Of a stretch of DNA of 64,000 nucleotides, positions 1 to 7,731 are shown piece by piece. Where the stretch lies: positions 31,937-95,936 of the forward strand of contig NZ_JAGXJN010000026.1 of NCBI RefSeq assembly GCF_019091455.1. The letters are read 5' to 3'. This stretch comes from Chitinophaga sp. GbtcB8. GTDB taxonomy: Bacteria; Bacteroidota; Bacteroidia; Chitinophagales; Chitinophagaceae. Under the pieces are notes generated by a model, which saw only the letters and a program-made list of their open reading frames with translations, did not search any database and had not been told where the DNA came from. Within the stretch, counting starts at the first letter, position 1; the number at the start of each line of letters is the position of its first letter. A program made the position numbers and the translations under genes.

Positions 1-1226
1 GTGGTAGCGGATGTGCGCACCAGTGCATTGGTAGAGCGGGTAAGCGACAGGTTGGTAGAAATTTTAACGCGGTCCAGCACCTGGTTATCGAGGTTAACAC
101 GCACGCCCCCACGTTTATACTGGGAGCCTTTGATCACGCCCTGCTGCACCAGGTAGTTGCCCATTACGGCATAGGTGTTTTTGTCATTACCGCCGGATAC
201 GCCCAGCTCATAGTTCTGGATATGCGCTGTGCGGTATATTTCATCCTGCCAGTTTATGCCTTCGCCAAAATTCTGTTTGATCTGATCCGGTGACAGCTTG
301 CCGTTAGTGCCGCTATAAGGCAGGTCGTTATCAGAGAAGCCGGCATTCTTATAGGCTTCATTCACATACTCAGCATACTGGTAGGCATTCAGCATTTCCA
401 GCTTTTTGGTAACGGTGGCAATGCCCTGAGAAGTATTAAAAGTAATGCGGCCCTTGCCTGCTTTCCCTTTTTTAGTGGTGATAAGCACTACACCGTTGGC
501 GCCGCGGGAGCCGTAAATAGCGGTGGCAGAGGCATCTTTTAATACTTCAATGGATTCAATGTCGGCCGGTGAAATGGACGACAGCACATTGGTATTGGTA
601 AGGATGTTGTGGTTAGGCTCCTGTGCGCCCATCTGGTTAATGGAGGCGCGCGCATTGGCTACAGGCACACCATCAATTACATACAGGGGCTCTGCGCTGC
701 CTAATAAGGTGCTGGTGCCACGCACCTGTACGCTGATGCCGCCGCCGGGAGCTGCATCGTTCTGGGAAACGGCCACCCCTGCTATGCGGCCCTGGAGGCC
801 CTGTTCCAGAGAGCTAACGGCAGATTTGGTGATCTCTGTGCCTTTAATAGATGCTACAGTACCGGTAAGGTCACGCTTTTTTACCTGGCCGTAACCTACC
901 ACTACTACATCCGTTAAATTAGTGTTGGAATATAACAGGCTAACGTTAATGGTACTACGCTGTTTAACAGGGATCTCCTGTGGTTCCATGCCTGTAAAAG
1001 TTACCAGCAGCGTTCCGGCTCCTTCGGGTAATTGTAATGTGTATTTTCCCTTGTTATCGGCCACAGTGGCTACCTGCGTGTTTTTCACGCGAATGGTGGC
1101 ACCGGGAAGCGGGTTGTTTTTGTCGTCCGTAATAGCGCCGGTAACGGTTCTGCTTTGCGCAGCAAGGGATAGCCCATACAGCAACAGTACAATGCTGCAG
1201 GTGGAAACTTTTTGTAAGAGTTTCAT
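1..1226 (-). CDS. SusC/RagA-family TonB-dependent outer membrane receptor, N-terminal part
   Basis: The gene runs off the left edge, so only about the first 408 codons are visible. It begins with a signal peptide ending near LSLAAQ, then a carboxypeptidase-regulatory-like beta-sandwich (TVTGAITDDKNNPLPGATI), a TonB-box-like stretch (DVVVVGYG) and a plug domain with the family motifs LQGRIAGV, PLYVIDGVP and KDASATAIYGSRGANGVV. Members of this family import oligosaccharides or other ligands across the outer membrane with TonB and a SusD lipoprotein. The SusD partner would lie beyond the edge. It diverges from an AraC-type regulator. The substrate cannot be told from the sequence. Confidence 0.95.
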   Translation of the reverse strand, partial: MKLLQKVSTCSIVLLLYGLSLAAQSRTVTGAITDDKNNPLPGATIRVKNTQVATVADNKGKYTLQLPEGAGTLLVTFTGMEPQEIPVKQRSTINVSLLYSNTNLTDVVVVGYGQVKKRDLTGTVASIKGTEITKSAVSSLEQGLQGRIAGVAVSQNDAAPGGGISVQVRGTSTLLGSAEPLYVIDGVPVANARASINQMGAQEPNHNILTNTNVLSSISPADIESIEVLKDASATAIYGSRGANGVVLITTKKGKAGKGRITFNTSQGIATVTKKLEMLNAYQYAEYVNEAYKNAGFSDNDLPYSGTNGKLSPDQIKQNFGEGINWQDEIYRTAHIQNYELGVSGGNDKNTYAVMGNYLVQQGVIKGSQYKRGGVRVNLDNQVLDRVKISTNLSLTRSTNALVRTSAT

Positions 1227-1438
1227 AACGAAAGAATTTGATCCAAAACTAATCTTAATACACACTCCTTATTTGTACTTTTTTATCTTCTTATTATCAG
1301 ATTGTATCGTTATTGAAAAGGCGATAAAAGTGAATACATGGTGAATGCCTGTAAACAGGGCGCTTGATAAATTTGCCCCGGGGAATATGGGGTGGTATTA
1401 TTTTATCCATTATATTTGAGTATATAAGCTCCACTGTT

Positions 1439-2329
1439 ATGAATCACGCAGCCATCACCAGCAACATTCTGCGGGAAATTACCCCGCTTACCCAGAGCGA
1501 TTGTTTCATGATCTTTGCCCGCAGCAAGCATAAATTTGATTTTCCCTTACATTATCATGAAGAATTTGAGCTGAACCTGATCTTAAATGCAAAGGGTGCG
1601 CAGCGCATAGTAGGCGATCATATAGATACTATCGGAACAGAGGAGCTGGTGCTGGTAGGCCCTAACCTGAACCATGGCTGGTTTACGCATGAATGCCGCA
1701 GCAAGGAAATCACGGAGATCACCATCCAGTTTCACCGCGACCTGTTTGATGATAAGCTGCTGCGTAAGAACCAGCTAAGCTTTATGCGGGTGATGTTTGA
1801 AAAGGCGGCTAACGGCATCCTGTTTTCCCCGGACACCATCAAACAGCTCACTCCCCGCCTGCTGACGCTGAACCAGAAAGCGGGATTTGATTCGGTGCTG
1901 GAGCTGATGTCCATCCTGCACGACCTGTCTATTTCCCGCAACATGCGCACGTTGTCGGACACCACTTTTCATAAGGGTTTGTTTAACCATAACAGCCGGC
2001 GCATTGAGAAGGCCTTCGAGTACATGAATATTAATTACGACAAAGCCATCAGCCTTACAGATGTGGCAAAGCTGGTAAGTATGACGGAGGTTTCGTTCAG
2101 CCGTTTCATTAAGAAGTGCACCGGCAATACGTTTATTGACAGCCTGAATGAGATCCGGCTGGGGCATGCCTGCCGCCTGCTGGTGAATACTACACATGCG
2201 GTGGCTGAAATATCCTATAAGTGCGGGTTTAACAATATATCTAACTTTAACCGCCTGTTTAAAAAGAAGAAAGGTTGTACGCCTAAACAGTTCAGGGAAA
2301 GCTTGAGCGGAACAAGAACGTTTATTTGA
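1439..2329 (+). CDS. AraC-family transcriptional regulator with N-terminal cupin
   Basis: A 296-residue regulator. The N-terminal half carries a cupin-like ligand-binding fold (FPLHYHEEFELNLI). The C-terminal about 100 residues form two helix-turn-helix motifs (ISLTDVAKLVSMTEVSFSRF and AVAEISYKCGFNNISNFNRL) with the family ending FKKKKGCTPKQFR. An in-frame start 25 codons upstream gives an unlikely leader, so ATG 1439 is chosen because it begins at a typical AraC/cupin N-terminus. It diverges from the SusC receptor gene with about 210 bp between them, so it may regulate that locus or the pirin cluster downstream. Which one is not visible. Confidence 0.9.
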   Translation: MNHAAITSNILREITPLTQSDCFMIFARSKHKFDFPLHYHEEFELNLILNAKGAQRIVGDHIDTIGTEELVLVGPNLNHGWFTHECRSKEITEITIQFHRDLFDDKLLRKNQLSFMRVMFEKAANGILFSPDTIKQLTPRLLTLNQKAGFDSVLELMSILHDLSISRNMRTLSDTTFHKGLFNHNSRRIEKAFEYMNINYDKAISLTDVAKLVSMTEVSFSRFIKKCTGNTFIDSLNEIRLGHACRLLVNTTHAVAEISYKCGFNNISNFNRLFKKKKGCTPKQFRESLSGTRTFI

Positions 2330-2330
2330 G

Positions 2331-2444
2331 AGAGCGGAAAGCTGAAAGCTGATTGAGGCGATTTGCTTGCTTTTTACTTTTGACCTTCTTGTTTAGGTAA
2401 CTCTCCCTGCTTTCTGCTTTATCCTTTCTCCTTTCCGCTTTCTT
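2331..2444. repeat. Dispersed GAAAGCTGAAAGCT-type intergenic repeat
   Basis: Directly after the AraC stop codon lies a purine-rich arm (GCGGAAAGCTGAAAGCTG). About 80 bp further is a pyrimidine-rich arm (CTGCTTTCTGCTTTATCC and CTTTCCGCTTTC). The arms are imperfect inverted copies and closely resemble the repeat at 7607-7730. They can fold and may act as a terminator. No coding potential is seen. Confidence 0.6.
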
Positions 2445-2504
2445 AATCTAGGTTAATGGTCATAACCCTTGCCTTTCGGAAATTTGTGTTATCAAATTAC
2501 AATT

Positions 2505-3227
2505 ATGGCAACACATACCTTACATACGGCAGCTACCCGCGGACATGCGGACCACGGCTGGTTAAGCAGCCACCAGACCTTTAGTTTTGCAGGTTATTAT
2601 AACCCCGACCGGGTTCATTTTGGCGCTTTACGGGTCTTAAATGATGATGTGGTAGCTGGCGGCAAGGGCTTTGGCTCCCACCCGCATGATAACATGGAAA
2701 TTATCAGCATTCCGCTGGAAGGCCAGCTGGAACATAAAGATAACATGGGGCATACCCAGGCCATTCACCAGGGCGATATCCAGATCATGAGCACGGGCAG
2801 CGGCGTATTCCACAGCGAGTATAACGGCCACCCGGCCAAACCGGTTAAGTTCCTGCAGATCTGGCTGTTTCCCAACAAGCTGAATGTAACGCCCCGGTAC
2901 GACCAGATCACTCTGAACCCGGCAGACCGGCATAATACCTTACAGCAGATCATCTCCCCTAACCCGGACGATGCCGGTACCTGGCTGTACCAGGATGCCT
3001 GGTTTCACCTGGGCCACTTTGATGCTGGTTTTGCAACCACTTACAACCTGAAAAAACAGGGCAATGGTGTGTATGTTTTTGTGATCAAAGGCAGCTTTAC
3101 CGTAGACGGGCAAGCCTTAGCGGAACGCGATGGACTGGGAATTACCGGTACGGATAACATTGCCATTACCGCCAACAGCGCTGATGCTGAATTACTGATC
3201 ATGGAAGTGCCCATGCAAATTAACTAA
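2505..3227 (+). CDS. Pirin family protein (YhhW-like)
   Basis: A 240-residue bicupin of the pirin family. The N-terminal cupin shows the metal ligands GSHPHDNME (His59, His61) and the later H-S-E pair in GVFHSEYN. The family stretch NPDRVHFGALRVLNDD is present. E. coli YhhW has quercetinase activity, and pirins are generally linked to redox and quinone stress. Start ATG 2505 gives MATHTLHTAATRGHADHGWL, a typical pirin N-terminus; a 12-codon longer start is less likely. It is followed 6 bp later by a receiver-like gene and then by a ring-cleaving dioxygenase and a carboxylesterase, all on the same strand, which supports a role in aromatic or electrophile detoxification. Confidence 0.9.
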   Translation: MATHTLHTAATRGHADHGWLSSHQTFSFAGYYNPDRVHFGALRVLNDDVVAGGKGFGSHPHDNMEIISIPLEGQLEHKDNMGHTQAIHQGDIQIMSTGSGVFHSEYNGHPAKPVKFLQIWLFPNKLNVTPRYDQITLNPADRHNTLQQIISPNPDDAGTWLYQDAWFHLGHFDAGFATTYNLKKQGNGVYVFVIKGSFTVDGQALAERDGLGITGTDNIAITANSADAELLIMEVPMQIN

Positions 3228-3233
3228 ACCGTT

Positions 3234-3536
3234 ATGCAAGCTTTAAACATACTGGCAATAGGCCGCAACCCGGAGATCATGGCTGTAATAAACCGGTTGC
3301 TGAACACACCCGGAAACCGTACAGGCATCACCGTTACTACGGATGAGGAAGCCCTGGCAGCATTTCAAAAAACAGCTTTTGACCTGGTGCTGCTTTGCGC
3401 AGGCATCTCTGAACAGGAAGGCGCTGCATTAACCACCAAACTGTTACAGCTACAGCCCGGAGTGCCGGTAATACGCCACTATGGCGGTGGCAGCGGCCTG
3501 CTGGATAATGAGATACAAGCTGCATTAGCTAAATAA
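3234..3536 (+). CDS. Small degenerate receiver-like protein
   Basis: A 100-residue protein with the alternating pattern of a response-regulator receiver fold (LNILAIGRNPEIMAVI, then FDLVLLCAGI, then PVIRHYGGG). The acidic pair after strand 1 is missing, and the phosphoacceptor Asp expected after strand 3 is Cys (LLC where LLD is usual), so phosphotransfer is unlikely. There is no output domain. It starts 6 bp after the pirin stop, so it is probably cotranscribed. It may be a pseudo-receiver adaptor; the function is unknown. The receiver relationship is inferred from pattern only. Confidence 0.65.
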   Translation: MQALNILAIGRNPEIMAVINRLLNTPGNRTGITVTTDEEALAAFQKTAFDLVLLCAGISEQEGAALTTKLLQLQPGVPVIRHYGGGSGLLDNEIQAALAK

Positions 3537-3572
3537 ACCAAACAAAAGAACATCCACCCTTAAATTAAATAT

Positions 3573-4529
3573 ATGAGCCAGTTAATTACAGGCATTCACC
3601 ACGTTACTGCAATAGCAGGTGATGCTCAAAAGAATATAGATTTTTATGCCGGTATCCTGGGCGTTCGTTTAGTGAAGAAGACCGTGAATTTTGATGCGCC
3701 GGATGTATACCATTTTTATTATGGCGATGAAGCCGGCCACCCCGGCAGCATTATGACCTTTTTCCCTTATGGTGCAAGCCTGGTACATGGCCGCCATGGT
3801 AAAGGCATGCTGAATACCACTACTTTTTCCGTACCTGCTGCTGCGCTTAGCTTCTGGCTGGAAAGGCTGAAACGTTTTGGTGTAAGCTACAAAGAGCCGC
3901 AGGAGCGTTTTGACGGTGAAGTAGTGATCTACTTTGAAGACCCGGATGGTTTAGGCCTGGAGCTGGTATTTAATGACCGTGATGAACGTAAGGGATTCAC
4001 CTATGGCCCCATACCTATTGAATATGCCATCAAAGGTTTTTACAATGTAGAAATATGGGAAGACGGTTATGAACGTACCGCAGGTTTGCTTACCGAACAG
4101 CTGGATCATAAGCTGATAGCAGAAAAAGGCAACCGTTTCCGCTTTGCGGCTACAGATAAACCGGGTAATTATATTGACATCCTTTGCTCACCGGAAAGCC
4201 TGAAAGGCCTGGCAGGCAACGGTACCGTGCACCATATTGCCTTCAGTACACCTGATAGCGCCTCCCAGCTGGCAGTACGCCAGAAGATAGTGCAACGCAT
4301 GATCAATACCACGCCGGTGCTGGACCGCAATTATTTTACTTCTATTTACTTCCGGGAGCCGGGCGGTGTGCTGTTTGAAGTAGCTACGGCAGGCCCTGGT
4401 TTTGCGGTAGATGAACCGATGGAACATTTGGGCGAAGGCCTGAAGCTGCCTGCCCAGTTTGAACCCAGCCGGGAGCAGATAGCAAAGGAATTGCCGCAGG
4501 TGAGCTTACACTTAGACCAATACAAATAA
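3573..4529 (+). CDS. Ring-cleaving dioxygenase, VOC superfamily (MhqO-like)
   Basis: A 318-residue two-module vicinal-oxygen-chelate protein. The first module opens with ITGIHHVTAIAGDAQKNIDFY and the second contains GTVHHIAFSTPD; His and Glu metal ligands are visible, including GGVLFEVATAGPGF near the C-terminus. The length and the phrase AGHPGSIMTFFPY match the MhqO/LinE-like hydroquinone dioxygenase group, which opens hydroquinone-type rings with Fe(II) and oxygen. The downstream esterase starts 1 bp after its stop, the same pairing as the mhq genes in Bacillus. The substrate is inferred from family and context. Confidence 0.85.
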   Translation: MSQLITGIHHVTAIAGDAQKNIDFYAGILGVRLVKKTVNFDAPDVYHFYYGDEAGHPGSIMTFFPYGASLVHGRHGKGMLNTTTFSVPAAALSFWLERLKRFGVSYKEPQERFDGEVVIYFEDPDGLGLELVFNDRDERKGFTYGPIPIEYAIKGFYNVEIWEDGYERTAGLLTEQLDHKLIAEKGNRFRFAATDKPGNYIDILCSPESLKGLAGNGTVHHIAFSTPDSASQLAVRQKIVQRMINTTPVLDRNYFTSIYFREPGGVLFEVATAGPGFAVDEPMEHLGEGLKLPAQFEPSREQIAKELPQVSLHLDQYK

Positions 4530-4530
4530 G

Positions 4531-5157
4531 ATGCACACAAAAAATATTATAACCGCAGGATTACCTGTGAACGAAGCTCAAAAGGCTTTGGTGATGATAC
4601 ATGGACGGGGTGGCAGCGCTGAGGACATTCTCAGCCTGGCGCCTCACCTGGCGGTGCAAAATTTTGCGCTGCTGGCGCCGCAGGCCAGCGGTAACAGCTG
4701 GTACCCCAACTCATTCTTAGCAGCGCCGGAGCGCAATGAACCCTGGTTAACAGCTGCGCTAAATGTGTTAAAAGCAATAACAGAAGACCTGCAACAGCAG
4801 GGTATTACAGCGGAGCAAACCTATTTCCTGGGTTTTTCACAGGGCGCCTGCCTGATGCTGGAATTTATTACACGTAATGCCACTAAATATGGCGGCGCAG
4901 CTGCTTTTACCGGTGGGTTGATCGGCGATAAGATCTATCCTGAAAATTATAAGGGCGACTTTAATGGCACCCCCATCTTCATAGGCAGCAGCAACCCAGA
5001 TATGCATGTGCCTGTTGAGCGCGTGTACGCTACTGCAAACATATTGCAGGATAAACATGCGCAGGTTATCCTTAAAGTATATGATAATATGGGCCATACC
5101 ATTAACCAGGATGAGCTTGGCCAGGTAAATAAACATATTTTCGGCGCTATGGAGTAG
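4531..5157 (+). CDS. Alpha/beta hydrolase, phospholipase/carboxylesterase family (MhqD-like)
   Basis: A 208-residue hydrolase. The nucleophile elbow is GFSQGA (FLGFSQGACLML), the oxyanion region is MIHGRGGSAEDI, and the C-terminal His lies in MGHTIN. Length and motifs fit the YpfH/MhqD carboxylesterase group. It is coupled to the ring-cleaving dioxygenase (1 bp gap). In Bacillus, MhqD-type esterases accompany MhqO in the response to quinones, and the same arrangement here suggests hydrolysis of ring-cleavage or conjugate products. The exact substrate is not known. Confidence 0.85.
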   Translation: MHTKNIITAGLPVNEAQKALVMIHGRGGSAEDILSLAPHLAVQNFALLAPQASGNSWYPNSFLAAPERNEPWLTAALNVLKAITEDLQQQGITAEQTYFLGFSQGACLMLEFITRNATKYGGAAAFTGGLIGDKIYPENYKGDFNGTPIFIGSSNPDMHVPVERVYATANILQDKHAQVILKVYDNMGHTINQDELGQVNKHIFGAME

Positions 5158-5181
5158 CTGGTATTTGCAAAGGCTATTGTG

Positions 5182-5189
5182 TATATTTG
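5182..5189 (+). promoter_or_regulatory. Bacteroidota-type -7 promoter element
   Basis: TATATTTG matches the Bacteroidota -7 consensus TAnnTTTG exactly. A TTTG lies at 5164-5167 but is closer than the usual 19-21 bp. The element sits just before the ATG at 5212 and argues against the longer start at 5179. Confidence 0.45.
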
Positions 5190-5211
5190 GATAGTAGCCA
5201 ACAGCTGTTAT

Positions 5212-5763
5212 ATGGAGCCTGCCGGGATCAAGCAAAGGGTTGTCTTTTACAACGGGGTTGCCAACCTCTTCTGGTCCGTATTGAACCTGCTGCCCATTTA
5301 TATTTACTGTTACAGTTCAGTAGCGCCACTGTGGCTGTATGTGGCCGGCGCCATCAGCATCATTACACTGTTCCTTCCCCGGAGTGTTTTAAATAAATTG
5401 CAGCTGGGCACTACCACAGCCGTGTACCATAAGCTGGGCGTACATTATATAAACCAGGTTACGCAGAATGGTACTGTTATCAATAACCTGGTCCGCAGAA
5501 AATATCCGCACTATAAGGTGGTGGGCAATACGCGACAGGCCATTCAGCTGCATTACCGGAAAACGTATATGTTTGAACGTTTCCATTACGTGCTGCTTTG
5601 TTTTTTTATTTGCATCATGATCTATGCGCTGGTGCAAAAACAATATGCCTGGGCGGGAATTTTACTGCTTACCAATATCCTGTACAATATGTATCCTATT
5701 TTACTGCAGCAGTATGTGAGGATAAAGCTGGAGCCTTTTGTTTCCCATTCTTCCATAAAATAA
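5212..5763 (+). CDS. Small integral membrane protein, CrtO-like acyltransferase family
   Basis: A 183-residue protein with four likely membrane segments: about residues 15-35 and 38-55 near the N-terminus, and two in the C-terminal third (FHYVLLCFFICIMIYALV and AWAGILLLTNILYNMYPILL). The ending NMYPILLQQYVRIKLEPF resembles the NxYPxxxQRYxRxR motif of glycosyl-4,4'-diaponeurosporenoate acyltransferase (CrtO)-like proteins, and a FERFH segment is also present. This suggests an acyltransferase-type membrane enzyme, but the match is by eye. ATG 5212 is preferred because a good -7 promoter element lies between it and the alternative start at 5179. Confidence 0.65.
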   Translation: MEPAGIKQRVVFYNGVANLFWSVLNLLPIYIYCYSSVAPLWLYVAGAISIITLFLPRSVLNKLQLGTTTAVYHKLGVHYINQVTQNGTVINNLVRRKYPHYKVVGNTRQAIQLHYRKTYMFERFHYVLLCFFICIMIYALVQKQYAWAGILLLTNILYNMYPILLQQYVRIKLEPFVSHSSIK

Positions 5764-5838
5764 GGCAACTGTTTTAAACAGCATGCTTTATTTTTTTTAA
5801 TCCACCAGGTAAAACAATACTTACTCTTTTTATCCCAT

Positions 5839-5976
5839 ACATTTTACCTGGATCTGCAAAACCTTACGAACAATGAAAATGTGCTGACGCAGCAGTATAA
5901 TACGGCTAAAAATGCGGTGGGTACGGCGTACCAGATCGGTTTTTTCCCGGATTTCCTGTACCGGCTGCGGTTTTAA
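5839..5976 (+). pseudogene. Remnant of a TonB-dependent receptor C-terminus
   Basis: About 45 codons without a start read as the end of an outer-membrane beta-barrel: TFYLDLQNLTNNENVL, then QQYN, then GTAYQIGFFPDFLYRLRF and a stop. A final aromatic-ended strand (FFPDFLYRLRF) and the DLQNLTN motif are typical of the last strands of TonB-dependent receptors in Bacteroidota. The open frame continues upstream to the stop of the preceding gene, but that part looks non-coding. It is most simply the 3' scar of a deleted receptor gene. Confidence 0.6.
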
Positions 5977-5980
5977 GGCA

Positions 5981-6017
5981 AAAAAAAAAGGTCCCGGTGT
6001 TCACCAGGACCTTTTTT
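5981..6017 (-). terminator. Rho-independent terminator (bidirectional)
   Basis: An A-run, a stem of GGTCC with inner GGTG, loop TT, then CACC and GGACC, and a T-run of at least six. It lies 26 bp beyond the cold-shock gene stop on the minus strand and could work on either strand. Confidence 0.85.
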
Positions 6018-6042
6018 ACAGGTATAAAAAAAGAGATTAGTC

Positions 6043-6246
6043 TTAGTCTATGCGTCTAACATTAACAGCATTCATACCTTTTCTGCCTTCCTGCAGCTCA
6101 AATTCAACGCGGTCGTCGGCTTGGATCTCGTGTACGAGACCATTTACGTGTACAAAAGTTTCTTTATTGGATTCATCATGTTTAATGAAGCCGAAGCCTT
6201 TTGTCTCGTTAAAGAACTTTACAGTTCCTTGGAATTTTGTGTTCAT
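6043..6246 (-). CDS. Cold-shock domain protein (CspA family)
   Basis: A 67-residue single cold-shock domain. RNP1 is KGFGFIKHD and RNP2 is TFVHV. It starts GTVKFFNETKGFGF and ends with the Bacteroidota-style tail GRKGMNAVNVRRID. These proteins bind single-stranded nucleic acid and melt RNA structure. It stands alone with its own terminator, and a -7-like element lies 57 bp upstream of the ATG, so it has a leader of roughly 50 nt, as is common for csp genes. Confidence 0.95.
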   Translation of the reverse strand: MNTKFQGTVKFFNETKGFGFIKHDESNKETFVHVNGLVHEIQADDRVEFELQEGRKGMNAVNVRRID

Positions 6247-6302
6247 TTGTAAATTTTAAAAAACTAATAAAGGTGCAAGTTAGTCTTAAGCATTGAATAA
6301 AC

Positions 6303-6310
6303 CAAATATA
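6303..6310 (-). promoter_or_regulatory. Probable -7 promoter element of the cold-shock gene
   Basis: Read on the minus strand this is TATATTTG, an exact match to TAnnTTTG. No convincing TTTG -33 partner is seen about 19 bp upstream. Confidence 0.4.
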
Positions 6311-6517
6311 TTCTGCTGGATTACAGCCTCTTCACTTTAAATAACATGCTCATAACATAGTTATGATTTTTTTAACATAGAAAAGACTATCTTAGTTGCA
6401 GATATAGGCATTTAACTTTAGCTGATTTGAGTTTACATTAAATATTTTCCTTCTCAGTGAATCTTCAATTGCCACACCTTATTGATTGTCCGAACTAAAA
6501 ATTATCCATAATTCAAC

Positions 6518-7603
6518 ATGGCAAAAATCACTTTTAATAACAAGAATGCTTTCTTTTTTCAATCATTGAAAGCAGCCATTGAAGTGTATTTCAAAGAGAA
6601 CAACATAAAAAAAACAGGTAACAGGCGCCTGTATATTAAAACGGCTGTATTGATCCCCGGCGCTATTGGAATGTACCTGTTGCTGCTGTTTGTGACGATG
6701 CCGGCCTTAGCGGGTATCTTAATAAGCGGTGTATTAGGTTTTGTGCTGGCTTGTATTGGTTTTAACGTGATGCACGATGCCTGCCACGGCAGCTATTCCC
6801 GTAAACCCTGGGTAAATGAGGTACTGGGCCTTACCTTAAATGCATTGGGCAGCAATGCCTTTATCTGGAAACAGAAACATAACATTATACACCATACCTA
6901 TACGAATGTAGACGGTGTGGATGATGATATTGCCAAAAGCCCGGTGATCCGCCAGTGCAGCACCCAGCGCTGGGTACCCATGCACCGTGTGCAGCATATT
7001 TACCTGCCGCTTATTTACAGCCTTTCCTCCATCCTGTGGGTGTTCCTCACAGATTTTATCAAATACCTGGGCCGTAAAGTATATAAAACGCCGCTGCAGC
7101 CCATGAAGCTGAATGATCACATTATTTTCTGGGCCAGCAAAGTATTGTACCTGGTATTTTATATACTGATCCCCATTTTATTGGTGGGCACGCAGGCCTG
7201 GCTGGTAGGCTTTTTAGTGATGCATGCTGTAATGGGCTTTACCCTGTCTATTGTATTCCAGCTGGCGCATGTGGTAGAGGAAACTGAATTTGAGACCGTA
7301 GCGGATGAAGATAAAGTGATTGAGAACGAGTGGGCTATTCACCAGATAAAAACTACGGCTAATTTTGCACCCGGCAGCAAGGTAGTTTCCTGGTTTGCCG
7401 GCGGACTGAATTACCAGATAGAACACCATTTATTTCCCCGCATCAGCCATGTGCACTACCCTGCTATCAGTAAAATAGTAAAAGCTAAATGTGACGAATA
7501 TGGCCTGCCTTATAACAGCATTCCTACTATGATGGAAGCTGTAAGATCGCATTTCCGTTTAATGAAAGCATTGGGCGAAAGGCCGGTATTAGTACAAGCA
7601 TAA
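6518..7603 (+). CDS. Membrane fatty acid desaturase (acyl-CoA/lipid desaturase)
   Basis: A 361-residue membrane desaturase with all three histidine boxes: HDACH (about residue 87), HNIIHHTYTN (about 120) and QIEHHLFPRISH near residue 305. Four hydrophobic segments are visible. The QxxHH third box places it with front-end/linoleoyl-CoA-type desaturases, which use a di-iron centre, oxygen and an electron donor to introduce a double bond into acyl chains. No cytochrome b5 domain is fused. Being next to the cold-shock gene may be coincidence, but lipid unsaturation also responds to cold. The gene ends at a perfect 22-bp hairpin repeat. Confidence 0.9.
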   Translation: MAKITFNNKNAFFFQSLKAAIEVYFKENNIKKTGNRRLYIKTAVLIPGAIGMYLLLLFVTMPALAGILISGVLGFVLACIGFNVMHDACHGSYSRKPWVNEVLGLTLNALGSNAFIWKQKHNIIHHTYTNVDGVDDDIAKSPVIRQCSTQRWVPMHRVQHIYLPLIYSLSSILWVFLTDFIKYLGRKVYKTPLQPMKLNDHIIFWASKVLYLVFYILIPILLVGTQAWLVGFLVMHAVMGFTLSIVFQLAHVVEETEFETVADEDKVIENEWAIHQIKTTANFAPGSKVVSWFAGGLNYQIEHHLFPRISHVHYPAISKIVKAKCDEYGLPYNSIPTMMEAVRSHFRLMKALGERPVLVQA

Positions 7604-7606
7604 AGG

Positions 7607-7670
7607 ATAAAGCAGAAAGCTGAAAGCATTGGAGCGGATTAGTTCCCTTGCTTTCAGCTTTCTGCTTTAT
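7607..7670 (+). terminator. Perfect 22-bp inverted repeat, terminator-like, of the GAAAGCTGAAAGC family
   Basis: The arms at 7607-7628 and 7649-7670 are exact reverse complements (core AGCAGAAAGCTGAAAGC), with a 20-nt loop, followed by ATTTTTAG. It begins 3 bp after the desaturase stop. Further pyrimidine-strand copies (CTTTCAGCTTTCAGCTTTGC) continue to about 7730, where the convergent channel gene ends. Confidence 0.75.
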
Positions 7671-7731
7671 ATTTTTAGCCCTGCAATACGCATTAAGCTT
7701 TCAGCTTTCAGCTTTGCGCTTTCTGCTTCCC

